From CBFIDE01 sp965661265 (GTDB lineage Bacteria > Bacteroidota > Bacteroidia > Flavobacteriales > Schleiferiaceae): a stretch of DNA of 39,975 bases. The notes beneath the pieces are model-generated. The model did no database searches, had not been told where the DNA came from, and saw nothing but the letters and a program-made list of their open reading frames with translations. The DNA is taken from positions 1 to 39,975 of the forward strand of contig CBFIDE010000017.1 of the NCBI GenBank assembly GCA_965661265.1, written 5' to 3'. Position numbers and translations under genes: made by a program. Shown here in pieces: positions 8,259 through 16,392 of the stretch (position 1 is its first letter; every line of letters begins with the position of its first letter).

Positions 8259-8611
8259 AAAAGAAAATGAACAGCTTATCGGACTTATCCGATTTAGGTG
8301 GCTTTGTATATAGCACAGGTGATGCCCCTACTTTTGATGATGGAGAAGATAATGAGAACCTAGCTCCTGAAGACCAATTATTAGAAGTCCATATTGAGAA
8401 AAAAGGTAGAGGTGGAAAATCAGCCGTATTAGTCAAGGGCTATGAAGGCAGTGAGGATGAGCTGAAAGAATTGGCCAAAGCTCTCAAATCAAAGCTAGCC
8501 CAAGGCGGAAGTGTTAAAAACGGTGAAATCATCCTTCAAGGAAATAGAAGAGATGATGTTATGGACTTTTTAAAAAGCAAAGGATATAAAGTAAAAAGAG
8601 TAGGCGGATAA
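8255..8611 (+). CDS. SUI1/YciH-family translation initiation factor
   Basis: A 118-residue protein with a C-terminal SUI1 (eIF1-like) fold from about residue 45 to the end. LEVHIEKKGRGGKSAVLVKG is the first strand and basic loop; LKSKLAQGGSVKNGEIILQG and VMDFLKSKGYKVKRVGG are the conserved later blocks. The first 45 residues are acidic and look disordered (DAPTFDDGEDNENLAPEDQ). In eukaryotes and archaea this family checks start-codon fidelity on the small subunit. The bacterial YciH role is less settled, with a reported part in discriminating start codons. It is translationally coupled to the upstream oxygenase. The many TTG and GTG starts in this window make a start-selection factor a relevant neighbour, though no causal link can be read from sequence. 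Confidence 0.92.
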   Translation: MKKKMNSLSDLSDLGGFVYSTGDAPTFDDGEDNENLAPEDQLLEVHIEKKGRGGKSAVLVKGYEGSEDELKELAKALKSKLAQGGSVKNGEIILQGNRRDDVMDFLKSKGYKVKRVGG

Positions 8612-8641
8612 TGCTGAATAATGCCTAAAAGCTTCTTGGCT

Positions 8642-9757
8642 TTAGAGTAAGCTTTCCTCATAAAGCTGAATATATTTAGGTCCTATTTTATCTATGGAAA
8701 ACTGCTCTGCTTGATTTCTAGCTCTATTGCTAAAATCTGCAAGTACATCGGAGCTAGAAAGAATTTCAATAGCTCTTTTAGCCATGGTTTCAACATCACC
8801 AACATCGGCTGTAAAGCCTGTTACCCCATCTATATTCACTTCTGGCAAACCTCCAGTATTACTAGATATAACAGGAACTCCTGCAGCCATTGCCTCCAGG
8901 GCAGCCAATCCAAAACTTTCTGTTTCTGAAGGTAATAAGAATAAATCTGACATGCAGAGAACTCTTTCTACTTCAGAGGTTTTACCTAAAAATCTAACTT
9001 TATCGGCAATGCCTAATTCCTGAGCCAATGCCTTACAAATTTCTTGCTCAGGCCCCTCTCCTATCATTACCATAACAGAGGAAATTTGCTTTTGCACCCC
9101 AGCAAATATTCTGATCACATCAGTAACCCTTTTTACTTTTCTAAAATTTGAAATATGAGTAATAATCCGCTCTCCTTCCTCTGCAAAATTATTTCTACAA
9201 TTGTCACCAGGCTTATACAAGCTTAAGTCAATAAAATTATGGATTACTTCAATCTCTCTATTGATATCAAAAAAGTCTAAAGTATCCTTTCTAAGACTTT
9301 CAGAAACAGTAGTTACTTTATGCGAATGATTAATGCTAAAATTAACCGCTGGTCTATAACTTGGGTTCTTTCCGACTAAAGTAATATCTGTGCCATGTAA
9401 GGTTGTAATCACAGGTAAATCAAAACCTTTGTCCTTTAAAATTTGCTTTGCCATATAGGCCGCATAAGCATGAGGAATAGCGTAGTGAACATGCATTATA
9501 TCAATCTTATACTTAAGGCTGATATCCACCATTTTACTGCTCAAAGCAAGCTCATAAGGCTGATATTCAAAGAGAGGATAATCTTGAACATTCACTTCAT
9601 GATAGTAAATATTCTTTTCTAAAATATCCAATCTAACTGGCTGACTATAGGTTATAAAATGAACACAGTGACCTTCTTTAGCTAGGTACTTTCCTAACTC
9701 CGTAGCTAAAACTCCACTCCCACCAAAAGTTGGGTAACACACAATACCTATATTCAC
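8642..9757 (-). CDS. bshA: N-acetyl-alpha-D-glucosaminyl L-malate synthase BshA
   Basis: A 371-residue GT4 glycosyltransferase, full length for BshA. It joins UDP-GlcNAc to L-malate, the first step of bacillithiol synthesis. The N-terminus IGIVCYPTFGGSGVLATELG and the block HVHYAIPHAYAAYMA are diagnostic, with TTLHGTDITLVG and HKVTTVSESLR following. The retaining-GT4 E(x7)E motif lies in ESFGLAALEAMAAGVPVISS. Start is GTG one base after the stop of the MORN-repeat gene; the family N-terminus matches this start exactly. It is the last gene of the GH3-MORN-bshA operon. BshB and BshC are not in the window. Bacillithiol fits the thiol-peroxidase-rich surroundings. The stop lies next to the convergent SUI1-like gene, 30 bases away. 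Confidence 0.95.
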   Translation of the reverse strand: MNIGIVCYPTFGGSGVLATELGKYLAKEGHCVHFITYSQPVRLDILEKNIYYHEVNVQDYPLFEYQPYELALSSKMVDISLKYKIDIMHVHYAIPHAYAAYMAKQILKDKGFDLPVITTLHGTDITLVGKNPSYRPAVNFSINHSHKVTTVSESLRKDTLDFFDINREIEVIHNFIDLSLYKPGDNCRNNFAEEGERIITHISNFRKVKRVTDVIRIFAGVQKQISSVMVMIGEGPEQEICKALAQELGIADKVRFLGKTSEVERVLCMSDLFLLPSETESFGLAALEAMAAGVPVISSNTGGLPEVNIDGVTGFTADVGDVETMAKRAIEILSSSDVLADFSNRARNQAEQFSIDKIGPKYIQLYEESLL

Positions 9758-9758
9758 T

Positions 9759-10445
9759 TTATTCCTTTATTAAAATTCCGTCTGTATACTGCACAGTATT
9801 AGTTTGCTGTCCATTCTCACTAAAATAAATCCAAGTTCCAGTTTTCTCTCCTTTCTTAAATTCACCTTTAAGCTTTAGAGTGCCATCCTCATAGAATTCC
9901 TTAAAACTTCCATGTCTTTGGTTATTCTTATACTCCGTAATATTCTTTACAGAACCGCTCACATAATAATTAATCGCATCTCCCTTAATCTTTCCCTTCT
10001 TATAAAAATACTCGGTAACTACACTTCCATTTCTATAATACCAGATTGCCTTACCATTCTTAAAACCCTGTTCATAATGAATAGTTTCTTGAACCTTACC
10101 ATTAGAATAATACTTTTCAGAAGGACCATCCAAGACTCCCATATCAAATGTTTTCAGCTCTTTTCGCTTACCATTAGCCTCGTAATAAATTTGAGTTCCG
10201 TGCAATGAATCTCCTTGATAGTTTTCCGAATGAAGCAAATCTCTTTGTTCATTAAATAATAATGACAACCCGCTTTTCTTGCCTTTATAATAAGACATTA
10301 ACAGCATTATATCCCCGCTATCAGAATAAGAAGTAGTTGTGCTATCTATTTGTACTTGCGCTTTCGCGATTTGAAAAGTAAGACTTAGGCTAATTAATAG
10401 AGCCCAAAATTTTGGTGTTAGCTTGAGAGTTTTCAATAGCATCAT
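9759..10445 (-). CDS. Secreted MORN-repeat (YwqK-like) protein
   Basis: A 228-residue exported protein. A signal peptide (about 1-29, ending near AKA) precedes at least five MORN-variant repeats of about 23 residues with the pattern G-x-(W/F/Y)-x-x-Y-x-x-(N/D/S)-G, for example IWYYRNGSVV, INYYVSGSVK, FKEFYEDGTL and WIYFSENGQQ. Databases often label the family YwqK antitoxin, but no toxin is adjacent, so that label should not be read as function. The chosen ATG at 10445 lies inside the preceding GH3 gene, giving a 56-base overlap. A TTG a few codons further in could also serve and still keep the signal peptide. It lies between the GH3 fusion and bshA in one operon. Function unknown; repeats of this kind often bind protein or membrane. 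Confidence 0.8.
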   Translation of the reverse strand: MMLLKTLKLTPKFWALLISLSLTFQIAKAQVQIDSTTTSYSDSGDIMLLMSYYKGKKSGLSLLFNEQRDLLHSENYQGDSLHGTQIYYEANGKRKELKTFDMGVLDGPSEKYYSNGKVQETIHYEQGFKNGKAIWYYRNGSVVTEYFYKKGKIKGDAINYYVSGSVKNITEYKNNQRHGSFKEFYEDGTLKLKGEFKKGEKTGTWIYFSENGQQTNTVQYTDGILIKE

Positions 10446-13353
10446 ATATTACTTGTTGCACTTTTGTCCGAGTAGACAATCTTAAGAATTTTTTATTGTT
10501 TGAGTCAGGATTTACTCTATTAGCTAATAGAATATACACAATAGACTCATCTGGATCTGCCCAAGCTATAGTTCCTGTAAAACCAGTATGACCAAAACTT
10601 TTCATAGAAAGACAGCCACAAGTAGGCCCTACTTCATCTAATTGAGGTTTATCAAAACCTATCCCTCTTCTATTATCCTCATTGCAATACTGACATCTAG
10701 TAAATTCATTCAAGGTAACACGGTCTAAAAATTGTTGACCTGCATAAAATCCTCCGTTTAGATACATCTGCATAATCTTAGCTAAATCAACAGCATTGCT
10801 AAAAACACCTGCATGACCCGCAACACCTCCTAACATTGCTGCACCTTGATCATGCACATGTCCTGAAATCAATTGCTTTCTAAAAATATCATCCTGCTCA
10901 GTTGGAACAATATTACTTCCTCTATACCTATTTAAAGGATTATAACCCATAGAATAAGCGCCTAAAGGCTGATAGAATTTAGATTGCACCAATACTTCAA
11001 TAGGCTCTTGCTCAATTTGCTCAATCATCTCCATTAACAGATAATAGCCTAAATCAGAATATTTATACTTTCTGCTTGTCAAAAGTTCAGATTCCAAAAT
11101 TTGAGAGTAAACAGTATCCCTTATAGATCTTATGCTAAATAGATTCTCGGCCACTGTATTTGGATAATCAAAACTTCTTTGATTACTATAAAAGCTGGGT
11201 TTTAAATTACCATTATCTAAAGTCTTTACGTAAAATGGAATCCATGGCTGAAGACCTGCCTTATGGGCTAATATTTCTCTGATTACTAGATCTTCTTTAT
11301 TGGTACCTTTTACATCTTGCAAATAATCTCCTAAGGTTTTATCAAGATCTACCTTCCCTTTTTCAACCAATTGCATCAATAAAGGAAGCGTAGCCGTAAT
11401 TTTGGTAATAGAAGCAAGATCATAGATATCTGTAGGCTGAACTTCACTGTTTTTAGAATAAGTATGATATCCAAATGATTTATGATAGACAATATTTCCG
11501 TTTCTAGCCACCAATACCTGAGCACCTGGAGTAGCTCCTTGATCCATTGCTTCCTTTAAAAGACGATCTATATCTCCTAGCTTATCTAAATTCAAACCTT
11601 CTTCTCCTGGACTTCTAAATCCCATTCTACCCAATGACTTTGTTCTTAATCCAAAATCAAATTCGTAATTATCAGAGACACTAACTGGCAAACTACCTTT
11701 TGATCCTAAGGCTCCAAAAATAATTTGCGCTGCGGCTTCTTCAGCTGCCGCATGATTTTGATAAGAAACCATTAATGCATCAAACCTCTCTGCCTCAGGA
11801 AAATCAATCAATGCGTATGGGTTTCCAAAATGATTAAATACCAGCTTTGTTTGTCTAGCAAGATTCTTACTGAATTTCTTAAGTCCTTGACTAATCTTAT
11901 AGGATTTCCACGGATTTTTATTGGAAGTATAATTTGCTACAATCACTAAATCATAAAATGAAAGCTGGTTCAATAAACGATTCTCATCAGCACCATTATA
12001 TTCAAACAGATCCACCTTAGAGTAATAATTAAGCTTATCATGAAACTCCGTGCCTACATCTGTGCCAGAAGTTAAGAGTGCTATTTTATAGTCTGTTAAT
12101 TCTTTCAATGGAAGAATTTGTGCTTTATTATTTAAGACACTTACAGCCTCTCTATAAATTTGTTTCTCTAAAATCCTTGCCTCCTCTGGATTCAATTCAT
12201 CCACTATATTGCTTAAAGCAATCTGAGGCTTGCTATCCAATCCTAGCCAGAATTTAGTTTGTAGAATTTTTAGAACATGAGCATCAATTTCCTCCATGCT
12301 GATCAGACTGTCTTTTATAGCTTGAGTAATCTTCTTCTTGGCAAGGCTTACATCCTCTGCAAAAAGCAGAATATCATTACCGGCTACGAGCGCTTTCAAG
12401 TCAACATCGCCAGGAGCGTTAGCCTTGGCCACACCTTTCATATTTAGAGCATCGGTGAAAACCAAACCACTAAACCCAAGACTATCCTTTAAAAGACCCT
12501 TGACCACCGCCGGAGATAATGACGTTGGCGTATTAGTATTATCTAATGCAGGAACATCTAAATGAGCAATCATAACTGAGCCTAAGCCTTGCTTGAACAA
12601 TCTTGAGTAAGGGTATAATTCAATTTCTTTTAGTCTAGCGATAGGATGAGAAACGGTAGGCAGTGTTTTATGAGAATCACTTTCTGTATCACCATGACCT
12701 GGAAAATGCTTGGCGCAGGCTAATACCCCATGATCTTGCATTCCCTTCATATAGGCTAATGAAAAAGAAGTCACTTTCTCAGGATCTTCTCCAAAAGATC
12801 TGGCGTTTATTATAGGATTTTTTGGATTGGTATTAATATCAACTACCGGTGCAAAATTGATGTGTACTCCTAATCTTTTACACTGCTCCGCCATTTGCTT
12901 TCCAAACTCATAAACCAAGCTTGAATCAGGCATTGCCCCCATTGTAATTGGCCATGGATACTTAAAAGTACTGTCCAATCGCATGGCTAATCCCCACTCC
13001 GCATCCATACCTATCATTAAAGGTATATTTGATAAATCTTGATACTTATTTGTTAATCGCGCTTGACGCACAGGACCTCCTTGAAAAAAGATAAGACCAC
13101 CTATAGATTCGTTCTTTATTAACTTTTCAATCTCATGCACATGACTTTCGCCCTTATTAGAATAGGCGGCCACCATGAACAATTGACCTAGTTTTTGATC
13201 CAAGGACATTGTGGCAAGTTTGTTTTGAGCCCAGCTTGTATCCGCTTTCCAAATATCAGAATCAGGCTTAGCAACAGAGCCTATCTCATTGACATTAAAG
13301 CTACTAAACAATATTAGAGCGCAAATTGAGGAAAGGAGAATTAAAATTCTCAT
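10390..13353 (-). CDS. GH3 glycosidase fused to a serine hydrolase domain
   Basis: A 987-residue exported fusion. After a signal peptide (about 1-20) comes a GH3 domain of NagZ type: KHFPGHGDT at 205-213 with the general acid/base D216/H218 of the DSH motif, and probable nucleophile D291 in FTDALNMKGV. A GH3 C-terminal-like segment (about 395-560) follows. From about 580 to the end is a class C beta-lactamase/esterase-like domain with SxxK at S638-I-T-K641, Y755-S-D in the YxN position and HTG at 912-914. The expected activity is removal of N-acetylglucosamine from cell-wall fragments in the periplasm, with the hydrolase domain possibly acting on peptide or ester bonds. The D in the YxN slot is a deviation from class C enzymes. 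First gene of the operon with the MORN protein and bshA. Confidence 0.9.
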   Translation of the reverse strand: MRILILLSSICALILFSSFNVNEIGSVAKPDSDIWKADTSWAQNKLATMSLDQKLGQLFMVAAYSNKGESHVHEIEKLIKNESIGGLIFFQGGPVRQARLTNKYQDLSNIPLMIGMDAEWGLAMRLDSTFKYPWPITMGAMPDSSLVYEFGKQMAEQCKRLGVHINFAPVVDINTNPKNPIINARSFGEDPEKVTSFSLAYMKGMQDHGVLACAKHFPGHGDTESDSHKTLPTVSHPIARLKEIELYPYSRLFKQGLGSVMIAHLDVPALDNTNTPTSLSPAVVKGLLKDSLGFSGLVFTDALNMKGVAKANAPGDVDLKALVAGNDILLFAEDVSLAKKKITQAIKDSLISMEEIDAHVLKILQTKFWLGLDSKPQIALSNIVDELNPEEARILEKQIYREAVSVLNNKAQILPLKELTDYKIALLTSGTDVGTEFHDKLNYYSKVDLFEYNGADENRLLNQLSFYDLVIVANYTSNKNPWKSYKISQGLKKFSKNLARQTKLVFNHFGNPYALIDFPEAERFDALMVSYQNHAAAEEAAAQIIFGALGSKGSLPVSVSDNYEFDFGLRTKSLGRMGFRSPGEEGLNLDKLGDIDRLLKEAMDQGATPGAQVLVARNGNIVYHKSFGYHTYSKNSEVQPTDIYDLASITKITATLPLLMQLVEKGKVDLDKTLGDYLQDVKGTNKEDLVIREILAHKAGLQPWIPFYVKTLDNGNLKPSFYSNQRSFDYPNTVAENLFSIRSIRDTVYSQILESELLTSRKYKYSDLGYYLLMEMIEQIEQEPIEVLVQSKFYQPLGAYSMGYNPLNRYRGSNIVPTEQDDIFRKQLISGHVHDQGAAMLGGVAGHAGVFSNAVDLAKIMQMYLNGGFYAGQQFLDRVTLNEFTRCQYCNEDNRRGIGFDKPQLDEVGPTCGCLSMKSFGHTGFTGTIAWADPDESIVYILLANRVNPDSNNKKFLRLSTRTKVQQVIYDAIENSQANTKILGSIN

Positions 13354-13510
13354 AAATTTCTAAATCTTTAAGTGTGATTGTAAAGGTAATCAGTTTCTTT
13401 ATGCTGTAAATTTGTCATTCAAATAGTAATCCACATTTAGTATTTAATAGCTTGGCTTAGATGTTGATTATAGAATAAAGGCGTATTTTAACGCTTAAAT
13501 ATAGAATTTT

Positions 13511-13843
13511 ATGCAGCCTCCAAAGCTACCTACCATCTTTAAATCTAGAAGTGCCAAGCCATTTGAATACAAGCCATTGTATTATAATGAGCAAAAAGAG
13601 CGTCTAGATAAAATTAGAGCTAAATATAAGGACGAGCCTAAAAAAGTGGATAAAGAAAGTATGAGATTAAGAATTCAAGAAGAATGGAAGTCTCATAAGG
13701 TTTCTGGCTCAAGTGAATTTGATAAGAGTATTGGAGGAGAGTGGACTAAAAGTAGACAAGGGGCTGTGAATAGTTCCAACAGAAAATTGCTCTATATTAT
13801 TCTATCTCTTGTGGCTATAACCTACCTTATATTGACTTATTAA
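13511..13843 (+). CDS. Small basic protein with C-terminal membrane anchor
   Basis: A 110-residue protein I do not recognise by name. Residues 1-90 are highly charged and probably helical or disordered (KERLDKIRAKYKDEPKK, then RLRIQEEWKSHK). The last 18 or so residues, LLYIILSLVAITYLILTY, form a single membrane segment ending at the C-terminus, so the bulk should face the cytoplasm like a tail-anchored protein. The stop codon shares its last base with the ATG of mutL (TAATG), so the two are translated in a coupled way. Real coding is supported by this coupling and ordinary composition. It heads the mutL-rhomboid-rhomboid-EEP operon. Function unknown. Confidence 0.8.
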   Translation: MQPPKLPTIFKSRSAKPFEYKPLYYNEQKERLDKIRAKYKDEPKKVDKESMRLRIQEEWKSHKVSGSSEFDKSIGGEWTKSRQGAVNSSNRKLLYIILSLVAITYLILTY

Positions 13844-15651
13844 TGCCGGATATAATTAAGTTACTTCCTGATAATGTAGCAAACCAAATTGCTGCTGGAG
13901 AAGTGGTTCAACGTCCTGCTTCTATTGTCAAAGAATTACTGGAGAATAGTATTGATGCTGGTGCTGACAAAATCACCTTGGTGGTACAAGACTCTGGAAA
14001 AGAATTAATCCAAGTAATTGACAATGGCAAGGGCATGAGCGAAACTGATGCTAGGATGGCTTTTGAACGTCATGCCACATCAAAGATTAGCACGGCACAA
14101 GATATTTTTAAAATTCAATCTAAGGGATTCCGAGGTGAGGCCTTAGCATCCATTTCTGCAGTTGCTCAAGTGAAGCTCAAAACAAAAAATGCAGATTCGG
14201 AAATAGGAATTGAACTCCAAGTGAGTGGTAATAAGGTAGACAAACAAGAATATACCAATTGCGCCAAAGGATGTCAAATTGAAGTTCGAAATTTATTTTA
14301 CAATATTCCAGCGCGAAGAAATTTCTTAAAATCGAATAGTGTAGAATTACGTCACATTATTGATGAATTTGAAAGAGTTGCCATACCTCATCCTGATATT
14401 CACTTTTCTTTTATCAATAATGGAAGTGAACTTTTTGATCTGCCTGCCGGTGGTTTAAGACAAAGAATCGTTCATATCTTTGGGGCTAAGTATAATGAAA
14501 AACTTGTGCCTGTAGATGAGGACACACCGATACTTAAGCTTCATGGTTTTATTGTGAAACCTGAGTTTTCAAAAAAGACCAGAGGAGAACAGTTTTTCTT
14601 CACCAATAATAGATTTATTAAAAACGCCTATTTACATAGAGCAGTAATGAATGCTTTTGATCAGCTTTTAGCAGACGGCTTTCATCCCTCCTACTATCTT
14701 TTTATGGAGATTGATCCTGCCAAGATTGATGTAAATATTCATCCTACAAAAACTGAAATTAAGTTTGATGACGATAAGGCAATTCACACTTATATCAGAA
14801 CAGCGGTAAAGCACGCCCTGGGTCAGTATAATATAAGTCCAACTATAGATTTTAGTTTGGATCAACAGTATACTAATTTGGATTTTACGACCAATAAAAA
14901 GCCTGTAGAACCAGGAATTACGATCAATCCAAATTATAATCCGTTTGAAAGCAATTCTAATAAACCTTTGCAATCAAAAATACATGGAGAATTAGGTACT
15001 AGGAGTTCATTTGATTGGACAGAAATTGAGGAGCGTACCAGTAAACTAGATCAAATGGATCAAGCTTCACTTGATATCAATCATGCAGAGGCTAGTAAAT
15101 CTTATCTTCAAATAGGAAAAAAATACATTGCTACTAAGCATTTAGATGGTCTTATATTGGTTCATCAACAACGTGCACATGAAAAAGTACAGTTTCAAAA
15201 ATTCATAAAAAGCATTGAAGACCAATCTATTCCAAGTCAACAATTATTATTTCCTCAAAATCATTCGTTTGATGCAAAGGATTTTAAAATTATTGAAGAA
15301 CTTATTCCAGAGCTTAGAAACTTAGGTTTTGATCTTGACTTCTTGGGTAAAACAGAATTGATAGTTCACGGTATACCGCTCTACCTTAAGCTGGAGAGTT
15401 TAGAAGAAGCCTTGGATATTTTAATTGAGGTAGAAAAAGAAGAAGGTGCAAAAGCTGATGATCATTCGCTTATCCTTGCTAAAGCAATTTCAGAAGTTAG
15501 CTCTATAAGAAGCGGGCAATCATTAAACCAAGATGAAATGGCTGCTTTGATAGATGAGCTTTTTGCCTGTGAAGAGCCTTCTATTGGGCACAATGGAAAA
15601 GCTATTATTGTGAATCAGCATATAACAGAATTAGATAAATATTTTAATTAA
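13843..15651 (+). CDS. mutL: DNA mismatch repair protein MutL
   Basis: MutL of 602 residues. The GHKL ATPase half (about 1-330) is intact: IAAGEVVQRPASIVKELLEN, DNGKGM and KGFRGEALASI, with the conserved E and N. A linker (about 330-410) leads to the C-terminal dimerisation domain. In endonuclease-type MutL this domain has DQHA(x)2E(x)4E; here the matching segment reads HQQRAHEKVQFQ, so D, H and the last E are lost. The zinc-site block near the end (SIGHNGKAIIVNQH) also lacks the CPHGRP form. It should therefore act as an ATP-driven matchmaker without nuclease activity, although no MutH is known for this phylum. It is coupled by one-base overlaps to the genes on both sides. Confidence 0.96.
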   Translation: MPDIIKLLPDNVANQIAAGEVVQRPASIVKELLENSIDAGADKITLVVQDSGKELIQVIDNGKGMSETDARMAFERHATSKISTAQDIFKIQSKGFRGEALASISAVAQVKLKTKNADSEIGIELQVSGNKVDKQEYTNCAKGCQIEVRNLFYNIPARRNFLKSNSVELRHIIDEFERVAIPHPDIHFSFINNGSELFDLPAGGLRQRIVHIFGAKYNEKLVPVDEDTPILKLHGFIVKPEFSKKTRGEQFFFTNNRFIKNAYLHRAVMNAFDQLLADGFHPSYYLFMEIDPAKIDVNIHPTKTEIKFDDDKAIHTYIRTAVKHALGQYNISPTIDFSLDQQYTNLDFTTNKKPVEPGITINPNYNPFESNSNKPLQSKIHGELGTRSSFDWTEIEERTSKLDQMDQASLDINHAEASKSYLQIGKKYIATKHLDGLILVHQQRAHEKVQFQKFIKSIEDQSIPSQQLLFPQNHSFDAKDFKIIEELIPELRNLGFDLDFLGKTELIVHGIPLYLKLESLEEALDILIEVEKEEGAKADDHSLILAKAISEVSSIRSGQSLNQDEMAALIDELFACEEPSIGHNGKAIIVNQHITELDKYFN

Positions 15652-16388
15652 TGTATCAAAGACCTACAAGTTTTAAGCTCCTACCCGATGTTATTAAGAA
15701 TCTCTTGATCATCAACGGCTTGTTCTTTTTAGCTACTTATGTTTTAGGATCAAGATTTAATATCGATCTTATTTCAATTCTTGGGGTGTATTTGCCTAGC
15801 TCGCCGAATTTTGAGCCTTATCAAATTATTACGCATATGTTCATGCATGGTAGTTTTAGCCATATTCTCTTTAATATGTTCGCCCTTTGGATGTTTGGAT
15901 ATACCTTAGAGAATGTATGGGGCTCTAAAAGATTCCTAATTTACTATATGGTTACGGGCCTTGGTGCCGCACTGATCCATATAGGCTTCTCTTATTTTGA
16001 AGCCATGAACTTAAAAACTGAGCTAATGGCGGCTGGCTATAGTAGCTTGGAATTAGAGGAATATGTATATGCCTATTTGAATGGCGGAGGTGTTCCATAT
16101 GAACTTAAAAGCTATGTGACCAAGTTTGCCATTCCAACAGTTGGAGCTTCCGGGGCAGTATTTGGAGTTCTTCTAGCCTTTGGAATGATGTTTCCAAATA
16201 CGAGAATCTATTTGTATTTCGCGATTCCAATTAAAGCCAAATATTTTGTCGCCATTTATGGCGCATTAGAACTCTATAACGGTATTCAGAACGATCCAAC
16301 CTCTAATATTGCGCACTTTGCTCATTTAGGTGGAATGCTATTTGGGTACTTCCTGATTAAGTACTGGAAAAAGAATAATTTCAGATAA
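15651..16388 (+). CDS. Rhomboid intramembrane serine protease (1)
   Basis: A 245-residue polytopic membrane protein of the rhomboid family with about six transmembrane helices. The loop/helix block HMFMHGSFSHILFNMFALW is the conserved HxxxH...N region. The nucleophile serine is in VGASGAVFG (GxSG) and the catalytic histidine in AHFAHLGGMLFGY. An insert of some 45 residues (about 120-165, with EAMNLKTELMAAGYSSLELEEYVYAYLN) separates helices 3 and 4 and is longer than in minimal rhomboids. The family cuts within or near membrane helices of substrate proteins; the substrates here are unknown. The ATG overlaps the mutL stop by one base, and a second rhomboid follows after 4 bases. Confidence 0.92.
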   Translation: MYQRPTSFKLLPDVIKNLLIINGLFFLATYVLGSRFNIDLISILGVYLPSSPNFEPYQIITHMFMHGSFSHILFNMFALWMFGYTLENVWGSKRFLIYYMVTGLGAALIHIGFSYFEAMNLKTELMAAGYSSLELEEYVYAYLNGGGVPYELKSYVTKFAIPTVGASGAVFGVLLAFGMMFPNTRIYLYFAIPIKAKYFVAIYGALELYNGIQNDPTSNIAHFAHLGGMLFGYFLIKYWKKNNFR

Positions 16389-16392
16389 TTAA

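Noticed and set aside
8625..8645. Hairpin CTAAAAGC/GCTTTAG between the SUI1-like gene and bshA as a terminator
   Set aside because: It has a bulge, overlaps the bshA stop codon and has no T run on either strand; too weak to list.
9759..10445. Toxin-antitoxin system based on the YwqK label
   Set aside because: No toxin-like partner is adjacent, and the protein has a signal peptide and lies in a GH3-bshA operon.
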